Shown: positions 1-11,339 of the stretch, piece after piece | How the letters are laid out: each line of letters starts with the position of its first letter | Numbering within the stretch: the first letter of the stretch is position 1 | From: an uncultured Arenicella sp. | GTDB lineage: Bacteria; Pseudomonadota; Gammaproteobacteria; Arenicellales; Arenicellaceae | Direction: 5' to 3' | NCBI GenBank assembly: GCA_947499305.1 | Contig: CANMNN010000012.1 | Location: 46,638 to 110,637 of the forward strand | Length of the DNA stretch: 64,000 nt | Notes under the pieces: generated by a model | Told to the model about the DNA's origin: nothing | Databases searched by the model: none | Seen by the model: the letters and a program-made list of their open reading frames with translations, nothing else | Translations under genes and position numbers: made by a program

Positions 1-280
1 GTAAGTCTAACTCGTCTTGAATCGCATAGTCGCCACGACGGAGCTTTTTAAGCAGCCTGCTTGAAAAACCGGATCGCAGAAATTTGAGTTCGTCGCCGCT
101 TTCAAAACTAGCGCTCTCGTCCGACTCGGCCAATAATTCATCCATGACTCGCTGATCATCGAGTAAACGTTGGCGGGGCGTGGTGTCGGCCGGTTTACGG
201 TATGGCGCGATCTTATCTTGCTTGAGCGGTTTTACGCCCATGCCGAGAAGACGCGCCATACTATTGTCATCGGAGGCCAT
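1..280 (-). CDS. Smr-domain (MutS2-like) protein, N-terminal part
   Basis: The gene runs off the left edge, so only about 93 N-terminal residues are visible, read from an ATG at 280-278. The visible part is charged and low in hydrophobic residues. It ends with FLRSGFSSRLLKKLRRG then DYAIQDELDL, the characteristic lead-in to the DLHG motif that opens Smr domains in stand-alone proteobacterial Smr proteins. The Smr domain itself, a putative endonuclease/nucleic-acid-binding fold, lies outside the window. It starts 23 bp after the trxB stop on the same strand, so it is probably the second gene of a trxB operon. The family call rests on this lead-in only; a specific function cannot be assigned. 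Confidence 0.7.
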   Translation of the reverse strand, partial: MASDDNSMARLLGMGVKPLKQDKIAPYRKPADTTPRQRLLDDQRVMDELLAESDESASFESGDELKFLRSGFSSRLLKKLRRGDYAIQDELDL

Positions 281-303
281 TGTTAGAAGGCTTTACTAAG
301 GAT

Positions 304-1320
<1,017 letters not shown>

Positions 1321-1478
1321 CTAATTAATTTAGTGTTTGATTAATAGCGAGCAATTCGAGTATTTCAAGTGCAGGCCCACAAAGCGCATAAACGCAATAC
1401 AGAACCGTTAGGAATAGTGTTGGTAGACCATTTCGCGTTAGAATAGATAGATTAAGATGAGGGAGTTGTAAGAACACC

Positions 1479-3812
1479 ATGCCACAGGCAAAGCGCAAAC
1501 AAATAAAAGAAACAACACAAGATGGCGGCGGCATTTTATCGCCACGAGTACGTGAGCTCGGCTCGGAGATCGTGGTGGTGATAAGTGTATTCTTATCGCT
1601 CTATGCTTTGTTGTCCTTGTTGACATACAACGCCAAAGATCCGGGCTGGTCGCACAGTGGTGGCTCGTCAAGTGAAGTGACTAATCTTGGTGGGCAATTC
1701 GGGGCAAATTTCTCTGACATGCTTTTGCACGGCTTTGGTTATATGTCATTTTTGGTTCCCATCATGATTTTGGTGCTGGGCGTTAATTTTTTTCGTAATC
1801 GTCATGACACCGCCGAGCCGTCCTATTTCAACCGAGTTTTGATTGCAGCAGGTTTCTTGATCACGGTAATGGGCGGCTGTGGTATTGAAAATTTGCATTT
1901 TAATCACTGGGCTGAAGCTAAGCACTTTAATGCAGGTGGTTATTTGGGAGGCTGGCTCAACGGAAATTTGGTCGACTTATTTGGCCAAGTCGGTTCGACC
2001 ATGTTGATGGTAGTGTTATTTCTTACTGGTATTACCATTTTTTCTGGGCTTTCTTGGTTTAGTTTGATGGATTCGATCGGTGAAAATATCTTTAAACTCA
2101 TTGACTCAGTTAAAGATCGCCGCGAACAAAAAGAAGACCGCGAGATCGGCGCAAAGGCGCGTATTGTGCGTCAAGAAGTGGTTACCGAGCTTAAAGAAAA
2201 AGTAAAGATTGCGCCAACAATCATGCCTAAATTGGCGCCCGTTGAGTCGAAGAAAGAAGACAGTGGTCGCATGGAGCGTGAGAAGCAAACTAACATGTTT
2301 GACAGCATGCATAGCTCCAATAGCGCGTTGCCGGCTTTGTCACTGCTTGATCCGCCGGATGCTCAACAAGCAGGCTATTCGGATGATGAGCTCAATGCGA
2401 TCAGTGTGTTGTTGGTGAAAAAGCTAGCTGACTTTAATGTGCCAATCGAAGTCGTCAGCGTGCATCAAGGCCCCGTTATTACCCGATTTGAAATTGATCC
2501 AGCTCCGGGTATTAAAGCGGCAACAATTACTGGCCTAGCCAAAGATTTGGCGCGCGCCTTATCGACCGTTAGTGTGCGCGTGGTAGAAAATATCCCAGGC
2601 AAATCTTACATTGGCATTGAGATTCCGAACGAATCACGTGAAATTGTGCGCTTAGTAGAGGGTTTATCGTCAAGCCAGTTTGAAGACATGAGTTCGCCAC
2701 TTGCATTGGTTTTAGGTAAAGACATTAGTGGCAAAACAGTGATAGCTGACTTGGCAAAAATGCCACACGTGTTGATCGCTGGTACTACTGGCTCTGGTAA
2801 GTCGGTGTGCATTAATGCCCTAATTTTAAGCTTGATCTATAAGGCCACGGCTCAGCAAGTGCGCATGATCATGGTCGACCCAAAGATGCTCGAGTTATCG
2901 GTATACGAGGGAATTCCACATTTATTATGCCCGGTCGTTACTGATATGAGCGAAGCGGCAAACGCCTTGCGCTGGAGTATTGTTGAGATGGAGCGGCGCT
3001 ATAAGCTTATGTCAGAGCTTGGTGTGCGTAATCTGGCTGGCTACAACCGAAAAATCAAGCAAGCCGAAGACGCAGGCGAGCCGATTTATGACCCTTTTGT
3101 GAAAGAAGGGCAGGTGCCTGAACCGTTGCAGGAATTACCTTGTTTGGTGGTCATCATTGATGAGTTGGCCGATTTAATGATGACAGTCGGTAAGAAAGTT
3201 GAAGAATTGATCACCCGCTTAGCGCAGAAAGGTCGCGCCTCAGGCGTGCACCTAGTATTGGCTACTCAGCGACCGTCAGTTGATGTAATCACGGGACTAT
3301 TGAAAGCTAATATTCCGACACGCATTGCGTTTCAAGTGTCGTCTAAAGTCGACTCTCGAACGGTAATCGACCAAATGGGCGCCGAGATGTTGCTTGGTCA
3401 TGGCGATATGCTGTTCTTGCCGCCTGGCACCAGCTTGCCTGAACGTGTTCACGGAAGTTTCGTATCAGACAAAGAGGTTCATGAAGTTGTGGAGTCCTTA
3501 AAAGGCGATGCAGAGCCTGAGTACGACGAATCTATTCTGAGTGCACCTAAAGAGGTGAATAACGCATTGCCGAGCGCATTTCGTGACGATGCGGTTAACG
3601 ATGATCCAGAAAACGACCCTTTATACGATCAAGCCGTAGAATTCGTTACCAAGACTCGTAAAGCGTCGATCTCATCGGTTCAGCGTCAATTGCGAGTGGG
3701 CTACAACCGCGCTGCACGCATGATCGAAACCATGGAAATGACGGGTGTTGTTACTCCCGCTGAAGAAAATGGCCGTCGTGAGGTGTTAGCACCGCCGCCG
3801 CCCGAAGATTAG
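1479..3812 (+). CDS. ftsK: DNA translocase FtsK
   Basis: Septum-anchored ATPase that pumps DNA toward dif and activates XerCD during division. The 777-residue product has about four membrane segments in the first 190 residues, then a charged linker that is short compared with E. coli FtsK (1329 residues). The motor follows, with Walker A GTTGSGKS at about 435-442 and Walker [14 protein letters not shown] near 558. A C-terminal winged-helix gamma domain (about 715-777, with [21 protein letters not shown]) reads KOPS sequences. The compact linker is like that of many non-enteric species. The ATG at 1479 follows GAGGGAG. The gene diverges from trxB and precedes lolA. Confidence 0.96.
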   Translation: MPQAKRKQIKETTQDGGGILSPRVRELGSEIVVVISVFLSLYALLSLLTYNAKDPGWSHSGGSSSEVTNLGGQFGANFSDMLLHGFGYMSFLVPIMILVLGVNFFRNRHDTAEPSYFNRVLIAAGFLITVMGGCGIENLHFNHWAEAKHFNAGGYLGGWLNGNLVDLFGQVGSTMLMVVLFLTGITIFSGLSWFSLMDSIGENIFKLIDSVKDRREQKEDREIGAKARIVRQEVVTELKEKVKIAPTIMPKLAPVESKKEDSGRMEREKQTNMFDSMHSSNSALPALSLLDPPDAQQAGYSDDELNAISVLLVKKLADFNVPIEVVSVHQGPVITRFEIDPAPGIKAATITGLAKDLARALSTVSVRVVENIPGKSYIGIEIPNESREIVRLVEGLSSSQFEDMSSPLALVLGKDISGKTVIADLAKMPHVLIAGTTGSGKSVCINALILSLIYKATAQQVRMIMVDPKMLELSVYEGIPHLLCPVVTDMSEAANALRWSIVEMERRYKLMSELGVRNLAGYNRKIKQAEDAGEPIYDPFVKEGQVPEPLQELPCLVVIIDELADLMMTVGKKVEELITRLAQKGRASGVHLVLATQRPSVDVITGLLKANIPTRIAFQVSSKVDSRTVIDQMGAEMLLGHGDMLFLPPGTSLPERVHGSFVSDKEVHEVVESLKGDAEPEYDESILSAPKEVNNALPSAFRDDAVNDDPENDPLYDQAVEFVTKTRKASISSVQRQLRVGYNRAARMIETMEMTGVVTPAEENGRREVLAPPPPED

Positions 3813-3850
3813 CGATTAACCATAAACTGCGTCAATGGTCGCGTGATTAT

Positions 3851-4513
3851 ATGAGAACCACCAAACATCTATTCTTAACAAGCCGAAAGCTTGTGCACCT
3901 GTTTTTTATTTTATCGTTGGCAACCAGTGCCTCGACCAATGCCTCTGAGCCTATGCTTATGCGTTTCTTTGAAGAAGTTGAGACCCTGCAAGCAGGCTTC
4001 GATCAACGCATAGTTGATGAAAGCGGCAATACTCTCGAGGTTAAAAAGGGGATTTTCTCATTGTCGCGCCCTGGTCGATTTCGCTGGAATTATGTAACTG
4101 ACGATCCAGATTACCCGGTTGGTCAACAGATTATCTCTGATGGAAGCACTATTACGTTTTATGAGCCCGATTTAGAAACGGCTAATCAGCGCAGTATGAT
4201 CAATGCGCTAGAGCAAGTGCCTACATTGTTATTGGTTCAAACGGGCGAAAGCCTGGAAAAGCACTTTAATGTCACTGATTTTGGCAAAACCGACGGCTTA
4301 ACTTGGGTCGCATTAAAGCCAAAAGATGAAAACGCAGGATATCAAGGATTGATGATCGGTTTTAAGAAGCAGCTTCTTAGCGCCATTGTGCTCACAGATG
4401 GTTTGGGAAATGAAACTCGATTGACATTGAGCGACGTAGTCACGAATCAAAAGCTCGACGAACAGCTTTTTGCCTTTGTCCCTTCTGAAGGTGTCGACTT
4501 GATCCAACAGTAA
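3851..4513 (+). CDS. lolA: outer-membrane lipoprotein carrier protein LolA
   Basis: Periplasmic chaperone that takes lipoproteins released by LolCDE and hands them to LolB at the outer membrane. The 220-residue product has a signal peptide in about the first 32 residues. The mature part carries LolA hallmarks: VETLQAGFDQRIVDESGN, KKGIFSLSRPGRFRWNY and a C-terminal FAFVPSEGVDLI. Length is normal for the family. It lies 38 bp downstream of ftsK, the usual neighbour, and is probably cotranscribed with it. The rarA gene that often follows lolA is absent here; crcB follows instead. Confidence 0.94.
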   Translation: MRTTKHLFLTSRKLVHLFFILSLATSASTNASEPMLMRFFEEVETLQAGFDQRIVDESGNTLEVKKGIFSLSRPGRFRWNYVTDDPDYPVGQQIISDGSTITFYEPDLETANQRSMINALEQVPTLLLVQTGESLEKHFNVTDFGKTDGLTWVALKPKDENAGYQGLMIGFKKQLLSAIVLTDGLGNETRLTLSDVVTNQKLDEQLFAFVPSEGVDLIQQ

Positions 4514-4572
4514 ATGGCTTTTTTTACGCTTCTTTTATCCTCGGTTTCCCAATCTCGGCGCTGAGAGTTATT

Positions 4573-4959
4573 GTGACGCAACTCGGATTTTACCTTTCAA
4601 TTGGTTTAGCGGGCGGAACAGGCGCGCTATTGCGGTATTTAGTCGGGCGCGCGACTGTCAATTTAGGGTGGGCTGCGCTACCATTCGGCACACTAATAGC
4701 GAACGTGTTGGGCTGCTTTTTGATGGGCTTTTTGTCGTGGTTGTTGCTGCACAAATGGCAGATGAGCCAACAAGTGCAAACAATACTATTAACCGGTCTT
4801 TTAGGTGGGTTTACTACGTTTTCAGCGTTTTCACTTGAGACCATGACCTTAATCCAACAAGGCTCGTCGATTAAAGCGCTTATTTACGTCGGCTTGTCGG
4901 TTTTGCTATGTTTGCTGATGTGCTTTGCTGGTTTGTTCTTGGCAAAGCACATCACCTGA
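4573..4959 (+). CDS. crcB: fluoride ion exporter CrcB/Fluc
   Basis: Small dual-topology fluoride channel of the inner membrane that lowers cytoplasmic fluoride. The 128-residue product has four hydrophobic segments and the family motifs GGTGALLRY, FGTLIANVLGCFLMGF and LLGGFTTFSAFSLE; the last carries the conserved pore TTFS-type track. It starts with GTG at 4573, preceded by GAGAG about 8 nt upstream. It lies 59 bp after lolA and 91 bp before serS. I looked for a fluoride riboswitch in the short upstream gap and saw none. Confidence 0.93.
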   Translation: MTQLGFYLSIGLAGGTGALLRYLVGRATVNLGWAALPFGTLIANVLGCFLMGFLSWLLLHKWQMSQQVQTILLTGLLGGFTTFSAFSLETMTLIQQGSSIKALIYVGLSVLLCLLMCFAGLFLAKHIT

Positions 4960-5044
4960 GCTGATTTGCTGTATTAGTTTGTTGAGCCTAAGGTTTTGCG
5001 CAAGGCTGCAAACTTTCACTGTGTTTATTACTTACCCTCGTTAA

Positions 5045-6331
<1,287 letters not shown>

Positions 6332-6362
6332 GCTCGAACATCGGCCTAATTAAGCTGCTTTT

Positions 6363-6398
6363 TTGCAATTCAACAGCTTTAAACCAGTTGAATTGCAA
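6363..6398. repeat. 12-bp perfect inverted repeat after serS
   Basis: TTGCAATTCAAC at 6363-6374 is exactly repeated in inverted orientation at 6387-6398, separated by 12 bp. The stem is AT-rich and is not followed by a T-run on the plus strand, so it is a poor intrinsic terminator. It may be a protein-binding palindrome or the serS transcript end structure. Confidence 0.5.
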
Positions 6399-6536
6399 TT
6401 GATTGTTAATTCAACTCATGATTTTTGATCTGGGCAAGATTGTGTAGTAATTTTAGATTAGAAACTGTAATTAAGTGATTGTATTTGCTATATTTCGGCG
6501 GTCTAGGGGTAGATTTTTCGGATAATAGACATAGCC

Positions 6537-6556
6537 GGGCGTTTCGCCCAGTTTTT
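6537..6556 (+). terminator. hairpin plus T-run in the leader of the polysaccharide operon
   Basis: GGGCG and CGCCC (6537-6541, 6545-6549) flank a TTT loop and are followed by AG and five T residues. The stem is short but all GC. It is either the delayed terminator of serS or a conditional terminator in the leader of the gene at 6661. Confidence 0.5.
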
Positions 6557-6660
6557 GATGCTTGAAAAACGCATCGCAGGGTTGGTACTGCTGTTTTTAA
6601 GTCTTCGACTTATGGTCGTTGGCTAGGTAGTACGTTTGTTAAATAGACAGGTTAAAAAAG

Positions 6661-8271
6661 ATGATACGTGTATCGAACGTGGCGAACGCCACAGGCAGTG
6701 TGGTTAGGGGCATTGCGTCGACAACCAATTCTTTCGCCAATAGCGCGATCCAGCGTCTGTGTGACGTGACTTCCGCGACGCCACTAGATACTGTCTCGCG
6801 CAGTCATAGCCAGTCTTCATCGCCTTGTCGACACCTCGTGATTCTAGCGATCGTGGCTTCTTCAGTTTCCCTTGTTCTTCCGCATGGCGCGATTGCCCAA
6901 ACCGACTTGACTTCGAGTCAAGGGTCGTCTTTGTATAAGCCTCGTGGGGAGGGCGAAAGCGAGTTTGATAATCGAAGCGAGGCCTACGTTAAAGACTGGC
7001 GCGAGGGATTACCGCGTGAGCAGTATGAAGATACAGAATTTGGCGGCCTAATGTACAACGAAGCAAGTACCCCAACTAAGCTTGAAGTTTTGCGGTTGCT
7101 TAGCAAAGACACCCCGTCGATGATGGTTTTCATGACTGCCATGTCAATGGGCTTGGACATCGAGACAGTGGCTCAGGCATCTGCTAAGTATCAGCCAGAG
7201 AAAAGTCGAGATCTCGCTGCATCGGCAGTTAATCTTCTACCAATATTAACCGAATCAACTAGCTACCTCTACTCAAGCTATGAGTTAGAAGATCTAGAGC
7301 GTGAAGAAGATAAACCCTATTCGGTAGAAAGAGTTGTTGAAAAGTTTTTTGAACAGCGTTTGGTTCTGCGACCCTACCCTGATTGGTTTGACGGGCAGTT
7401 CCACTTCTTGGCCTCAGCTGCAGAACTTAAGAAAATGCAAATTCCACAGAGGAATGTTCAGTGGTACCGATCAAAAAGTACCGAAGTTGATACCTCAAAT
7501 CGCCCGATTTTTGTCTCCCTTTATGAATCATCAAGTTCAATATTGATTGATGGTGAGGAAAGAATTGATAGGGCACTGAAAGAGAATCCCAACGCGTTAT
7601 TGCCAGTTGTGTTTATCTTTAATCGATTGAACGAGCGTCCTATTGATGAGATGGGTTATCCGTTAACGATCAAAGGAATGCAGGCTGCTTATGTTGAAAA
7701 GAACTTAATGTTGACGCCTACTCCAGAATGGCAGTTGGGCGAATATCACATGTACGCTAGCCTGGACGAGTTTTACGAAATATTCAATATTCCTGAAGAG
7801 GATGATTTTGAACCAGAAGCATGGCAAAAGCTGCTAGAAGAGGCTGAGGATTACACGGTAACCGACACAGCATTCCTGTTGGTTGTGCTCGGAGCCCCAG
7901 AAGATGAAGACACAACAACAAAGCGTTCGCTCACAACTGAGCAACTGTACGCCGCGTGGGATGACCCTCGAACAGAGTCTTCTTATCCTTATGTTGGGCC
8001 GTCTGATGGTCAGCCGGCTACATTAAAGAATTTGATGGGGCAAGGTTTGATTTTTAGTCGACCAGACCTTATCGCCGCATTGAACGCTTTGGGTGTGACT
8101 CAAGTACCTGTTGCGTTTTATTACTTAGATAGTTCGAGAGTAAAGCCTTACATTCGGGGCCCTAGATCGTTAATTCAATCAATCTTAGGTGTCATACCAT
8201 CGAGTGGACCATTCGGAGGCGGCGGTGGAATCATATGCGCCTCTCCGCCGTGCACTGAAGAAGAACAATAA
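6661..8271 (+). CDS. exported protein of unknown function, first gene of the polysaccharide operon
   Basis: I do not recognise this 536-residue protein. It has a long polar N-terminus (about 57 residues), one hydrophobic segment (about 58-75) and a plausible signal-peptidase site after GAIA, so the bulk is probably periplasmic or membrane-anchored. Two segments about 115 residues apart resemble each other: residues 233-263 (RLVLRPYPDW..G.FHFLAS) and 348-379 (NLMLTPTPEW..GEYHMYAS), each ending in an IP pair. This indicates an internal duplication. The C-terminus carries a glycine run and two cysteines (CASPPC). AAAAAG precedes the ATG. It lies directly upstream of outer-membrane and export genes on the same strand, suggesting a role in polysaccharide assembly or secretion; that is inference. 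Confidence 0.75.
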   Translation: MIRVSNVANATGSVVRGIASTTNSFANSAIQRLCDVTSATPLDTVSRSHSQSSSPCRHLVILAIVASSVSLVLPHGAIAQTDLTSSQGSSLYKPRGEGESEFDNRSEAYVKDWREGLPREQYEDTEFGGLMYNEASTPTKLEVLRLLSKDTPSMMVFMTAMSMGLDIETVAQASAKYQPEKSRDLAASAVNLLPILTESTSYLYSSYELEDLEREEDKPYSVERVVEKFFEQRLVLRPYPDWFDGQFHFLASAAELKKMQIPQRNVQWYRSKSTEVDTSNRPIFVSLYESSSSILIDGEERIDRALKENPNALLPVVFIFNRLNERPIDEMGYPLTIKGMQAAYVEKNLMLTPTPEWQLGEYHMYASLDEFYEIFNIPEEDDFEPEAWQKLLEEAEDYTVTDTAFLLVVLGAPEDEDTTTKRSLTTEQLYAAWDDPRTESSYPYVGPSDGQPATLKNLMGQGLIFSRPDLIAALNALGVTQVPVAFYYLDSSRVKPYIRGPRSLIQSILGVIPSSGPFGGGGGIICASPPCTEEEQ

Positions 8272-8330
8272 TAATCTGGCTTCGTTAGATGCAGCCTTTT
8301 AGACTTGTTGGAGAGTCTTTAATTACTAAA

Positions 8331-9707
8331 ATGATGATAAATAGAATTAAGGGTAAGTTAATTCTGGTTGGTCTCACCAGTGCCGTTGTCGCGGCGTCAG
8401 GAGCGTCGGCACAAGTTGCCGATCAGGGCTTGTCGCCTGCCTCAAATACCTATCGGTCATATCAAGATGCATCTTTGGCGCGAGACAGTGGCTTAAATCA
8501 GCCGCTGAATTTGCTCAATGATTTTTACCCGGCGATCACAGTTGAAATTAGCAGTCACGATAATGTGCGCCGCAGGTCTGATTTTAATGAATCTGACATT
8601 CGTATCACCGCGTCTCCAAGTCTCGGTTATCGCACAAATATTGGGCGCCATAAATTTTACGCCGCTTATACCGGCACATACACATTCCATCAAGACCTAG
8701 AGCAAGAAAATGCTGAGTCAAATGCGGTGAGTGCTAAGTTGGGCTTAGACTTAACACGTCGCTGGGACCTTGATCTTTTTGCTAGCGTTGGCGAGAGCTT
8801 TGAAGAGCGAGGGATATCTGGTGGCAGGCAGTTTAACCAATTTTTAAACAATGGCATTGATTCTGGCCCAGAGCGTGTTGATTATCTAAGCTATGGCGCA
8901 GATCTGATTTTTGGCCGCAAAATTGGTGTGTTAACCGGTGTGCTTGGGTACGAATACACTGAAACTGGGTTCAAATCAGATGATTTGTTCAACGGAAATG
9001 ACTCAAGCAATCGAGATCGAGAGTCTGAATCCATTCATTTAGACTTGAATTGGCGATTTGCAAGTCAGACTTCGGTGTTTGGTCGCATTCAACAAACAGA
9101 CACAGACTATGATCTTGCCAGACCTAATCTCGACAGTCGGCAAACCGATTACTTGGTTGGGCTGAGATTTAAACCGGCCAACGCCTTAAGCGGTGTTGCA
9201 TCAGTGGGGCGAACCACGAGAGATTTTGATGATACAACTCGAGAGTCTTTTGATGGTAGCACCTATTACTTGAACTTAAATTACGCGATCAGACCATTCT
9301 CAACCTTGGAGTTGAGCGCCTCGCGCTTTGTTGAAGAGCCAGGTGATGAGAATGCGGATTTTTATGAAAGCGAGTTTATTGGCGCGGCATGGCGCCACGG
9401 AATCACATCTCAAGTTGTTTTCAATAGCTATATAAAAGCAGTTGATGACGACTACAATATTGATAGAGAAGATAAATTTATTGATTGGGGAGTGGGTCTA
9501 GACTACGTCTGGAGAAATTGGCTCACTGCGGGTATCTACTACGGTGATATCGAGCGTAGGTCCAATTTAGATGGTATTGACTACGATGATCGTTATTTCG
9601 GTATTCGACTGAGCTCTGATCTTAGATCATTGCTAGAAGGTCGAGGTAAAAAATATCGAGAACCCGCGTCGTTCGACTATCCGAAAAAGACCGCACCTAG
9701 TCAGTAA
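8331..9707 (+). CDS. outer-membrane beta-barrel protein of the polysaccharide operon (EpsL/BBP2-like)
   Basis: Predicted outer-membrane barrel of about 458 residues. A classical signal peptide (MINRIKGKLILVG followed by a hydrophobic core and ASAQ) precedes many alternating aromatic/polar strands rich in Tyr, Asp and Arg, such as SPSLGYRTNIGRHKFYAAYT and YLVGLRFKPANALSGVASVG. Layout and position match the EpsL-type barrels (putative porin BBP2_2 family) found next to Wza/Wzc genes in exopolysaccharide operons. It may help the polymer through the outer membrane. The start is uncertain: an in-frame ATG at 8289 adds 14 residues; I prefer 8331 because the signal peptide is then typical. GGAGAG lies between the two. 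Confidence 0.75.
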   Translation: MMINRIKGKLILVGLTSAVVAASGASAQVADQGLSPASNTYRSYQDASLARDSGLNQPLNLLNDFYPAITVEISSHDNVRRRSDFNESDIRITASPSLGYRTNIGRHKFYAAYTGTYTFHQDLEQENAESNAVSAKLGLDLTRRWDLDLFASVGESFEERGISGGRQFNQFLNNGIDSGPERVDYLSYGADLIFGRKIGVLTGVLGYEYTETGFKSDDLFNGNDSSNRDRESESIHLDLNWRFASQTSVFGRIQQTDTDYDLARPNLDSRQTDYLVGLRFKPANALSGVASVGRTTRDFDDTTRESFDGSTYYLNLNYAIRPFSTLELSASRFVEEPGDENADFYESEFIGAAWRHGITSQVVFNSYIKAVDDDYNIDREDKFIDWGVGLDYVWRNWLTAGIYYGDIERRSNLDGIDYDDRYFGIRLSSDLRSLLEGRGKKYREPASFDYPKKTAPSQ

Positions 9708-9836
9708 GTTGATCTCATATTAGTAATCTCGCATAGATTAGAATTGTGAGATAATACCGAGTGTAAGCGGTGCAGGGCATCGCGACTAGGGCAACCTAAT
9801 TTATTGTTTTTCATGATTTTTTCAACTATTTAGTTG

Positions 9837-11339
9837 ATGATTTTCTCCGACAGGGATACTTCAAACATGCTGCCAGCAATACTAAGTTCGACAAAAGCGC
9901 CGTATTTACTCGCTAGAAGTACGTCGAGCCTACTAGCTTCTTTGAAAAAAGTTCATGCGATTGCTTTGACGGTTGCGTTGTTGTGCTTACCCTTCGTCGC
10001 CGAGTCTCAGCAAGCGAGAAGTGTGTCGGACTCTGAGGTTTCCAGTCTATTAAACGAAATAGAGTCTGCTAATCGTACTAGAGCTATCTACACGGCACGA
10101 GATAGGCGCAAAATTGCTGATATAAGCTTTGATAGTGCGTTCGATCTTGTTAAACGGTCTGGTAAATGGAGTACTGTTCGGTTTAAACAACCGGTTGTTC
10201 CTGCCTGGGTGAGCGCCGATTACGTAAAACTCTCCGGCCGAGTCGCGACAGTCAGAGCGAATCAATTAAATATGCGTCTTGGCGCATCGACAAGTTCACC
10301 TGTGCTTACTCAATTAGCAAACGGTTATCAGTCTCGAGTGCTGGCTCGAAAGAATGGGTTTCTAAAAATATTAGCTCCGTCTAGTGTTCCATTCGCTATT
10401 TTTGCGGGCTCGGAAGAACAAGCTAGTGCTTCACGTTTAACGAGTGCTCCGCGGGTGATTTCGTCGCCGGCGAGCGAGCGACCACTTGCTCAAAAACCTC
10501 CATTTACCCAAGCAGACGATTCGCGAGCGCAAACGGCACAAACTGGATCATCTGATCGAGCGTCTGAGCTACCTCAAGTTTTAGTAAGTAACGAATCACC
10601 TCAAAGCCTTCAAGAACGCTTACATATTATTGCGCCTGGCGATGCGATTTCGTTGTTAGTGTTTGGAGAACCAGATTTAAGCATTGAGAATTTACGGGTA
10701 CCGCAAAGCGGCGCTGTATCGCTGCCCTTGATTGGCGCGACTTCAGTTGCTGGCAGAACAACTGCTGAAGTTGAGAAAGACGTAGTAGAGAGACTGTCTC
10801 AGGGCTATGTACGTAACCCACGTTTGTCAGTGACTATGTTCAGCTATCGCCCAGTGTTTATTCGAGGAGCAATTGAGCAAACAGGTTCTTTCCCGTTCAG
10901 TGAGGGCTTAACAATCGGTAAGGCGATTGCTTTAGCTGGAGGCAGTAAGAAGTCAGCAAAGCCAAACGGAGTGAGTATTCTGCGAGATGGCGATATTGTG
11001 TCTGAAGGTTTGTCAGTCGACAGTTTCTTAGAGGTTAAGTCGGGAGACGTAATCACAATTGCCGAGGAGAAGAGCTTTGATGAAGATGGTTCTAGCTACA
11101 TCTATTTGCATGGAGAGGTCGCGTCTCCAGGTGAATATAAGTTTCGCTCTGGCCTAACTGTTGAAAAGGCGATTGTGCTTGCTGGCGGCTTTACTATCCG
11201 CGGTTCACGAAAGAAAATTTCAGTGACGCGTTACGCAGGTAAGGATGTAAACGAAGAGCCCGAAAGGCTTAAGAAGGTTAAGTTATTTACTGAAATCAAA
11301 CCTGGCGATGTGATTAATGTAGGAGCTACTTGGTTTTGA
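9837..11339 (+). CDS. polysaccharide export protein with SH3-like and SLBB domains (Wza-like)
   Basis: Probable periplasmic/outer-membrane component of the polysaccharide export channel, 500 residues. After a hydrophobic signal segment (about 40-57) comes an SH3-like region (about 75-170, with NQLNMRLGASTSSPVLTQL), a low-complexity Ser/Ala/Gln linker, then the Poly_export domain (HIIAPGDAISLLVFGEPDLS). Two SLBB-type domains follow (VFIRGAIEQTGSFPFSEGLT and IYLHGEVASPGEYKFRSGLT). Unlike E. coli Wza I see no lipobox cysteine, and an N-terminal SH3 module is not part of E. coli Wza. The ATG at 9837 directly follows an in-frame TTG; the ATG at 9867 is an alternative. Its 3' end overlaps the next gene by 10 nt. 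Confidence 0.85.
   Translation: MIFSDRDTSNMLPAILSSTKAPYLLARSTSSLLASLKKVHAIALTVALLCLPFVAESQQARSVSDSEVSSLLNEIESANRTRAIYTARDRRKIADISFDSAFDLVKRSGKWSTVRFKQPVVPAWVSADYVKLSGRVATVRANQLNMRLGASTSSPVLTQLANGYQSRVLARKNGFLKILAPSSVPFAIFAGSEEQASASRLTSAPRVISSPASERPLAQKPPFTQADDSRAQTAQTGSSDRASELPQVLVSNESPQSLQERLHIIAPGDAISLLVFGEPDLSIENLRVPQSGAVSLPLIGATSVAGRTTAEVEKDVVERLSQGYVRNPRLSVTMFSYRPVFIRGAIEQTGSFPFSEGLTIGKAIALAGGSKKSAKPNGVSILRDGDIVSEGLSVDSFLEVKSGDVITIAEEKSFDEDGSSYIYLHGEVASPGEYKFRSGLTVEKAIVLAGGFTIRGSRKKISVTRYAGKDVNEEPERLKKVKLFTEIKPGDVINVGATWF

Larger units (their letters stand above)
6332..6660 (+). promoter_or_regulatory. leader region ahead of the polysaccharide operon
   Basis: This 329-bp stretch between serS and the first polysaccharide gene has no credible coding region. 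It holds a perfect 12-bp inverted repeat (6363-6374 with 6387-6398), a GC stem followed by a T-run (6537-6556) and a further stem GATGC/GCATC (6557-6561 with 6571-6575). The T-run stem lies about 100 bp upstream of the first start codon, so it could be a leader attenuator rather than the serS terminator. I looked for a cyclic-di-GMP (GEMM) riboswitch and could not recognise one. Confidence 0.4.

Noticed and set aside
4514..4572. Fluoride riboswitch upstream of crcB
   Set aside because: The 59-bp gap is too short and lacks the conserved core.
6332..6660. Cyclic-di-GMP riboswitch upstream of the polysaccharide operon
   Set aside because: The conserved GEMM core and its two helices could not be found.
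9708..9836. Riboswitch or strong promoter upstream of the Wza-like gene
   Set aside because: A phrase vaguely like a GEMM core and a GATAAT box are present, but no consistent folding or -35 element supports either.
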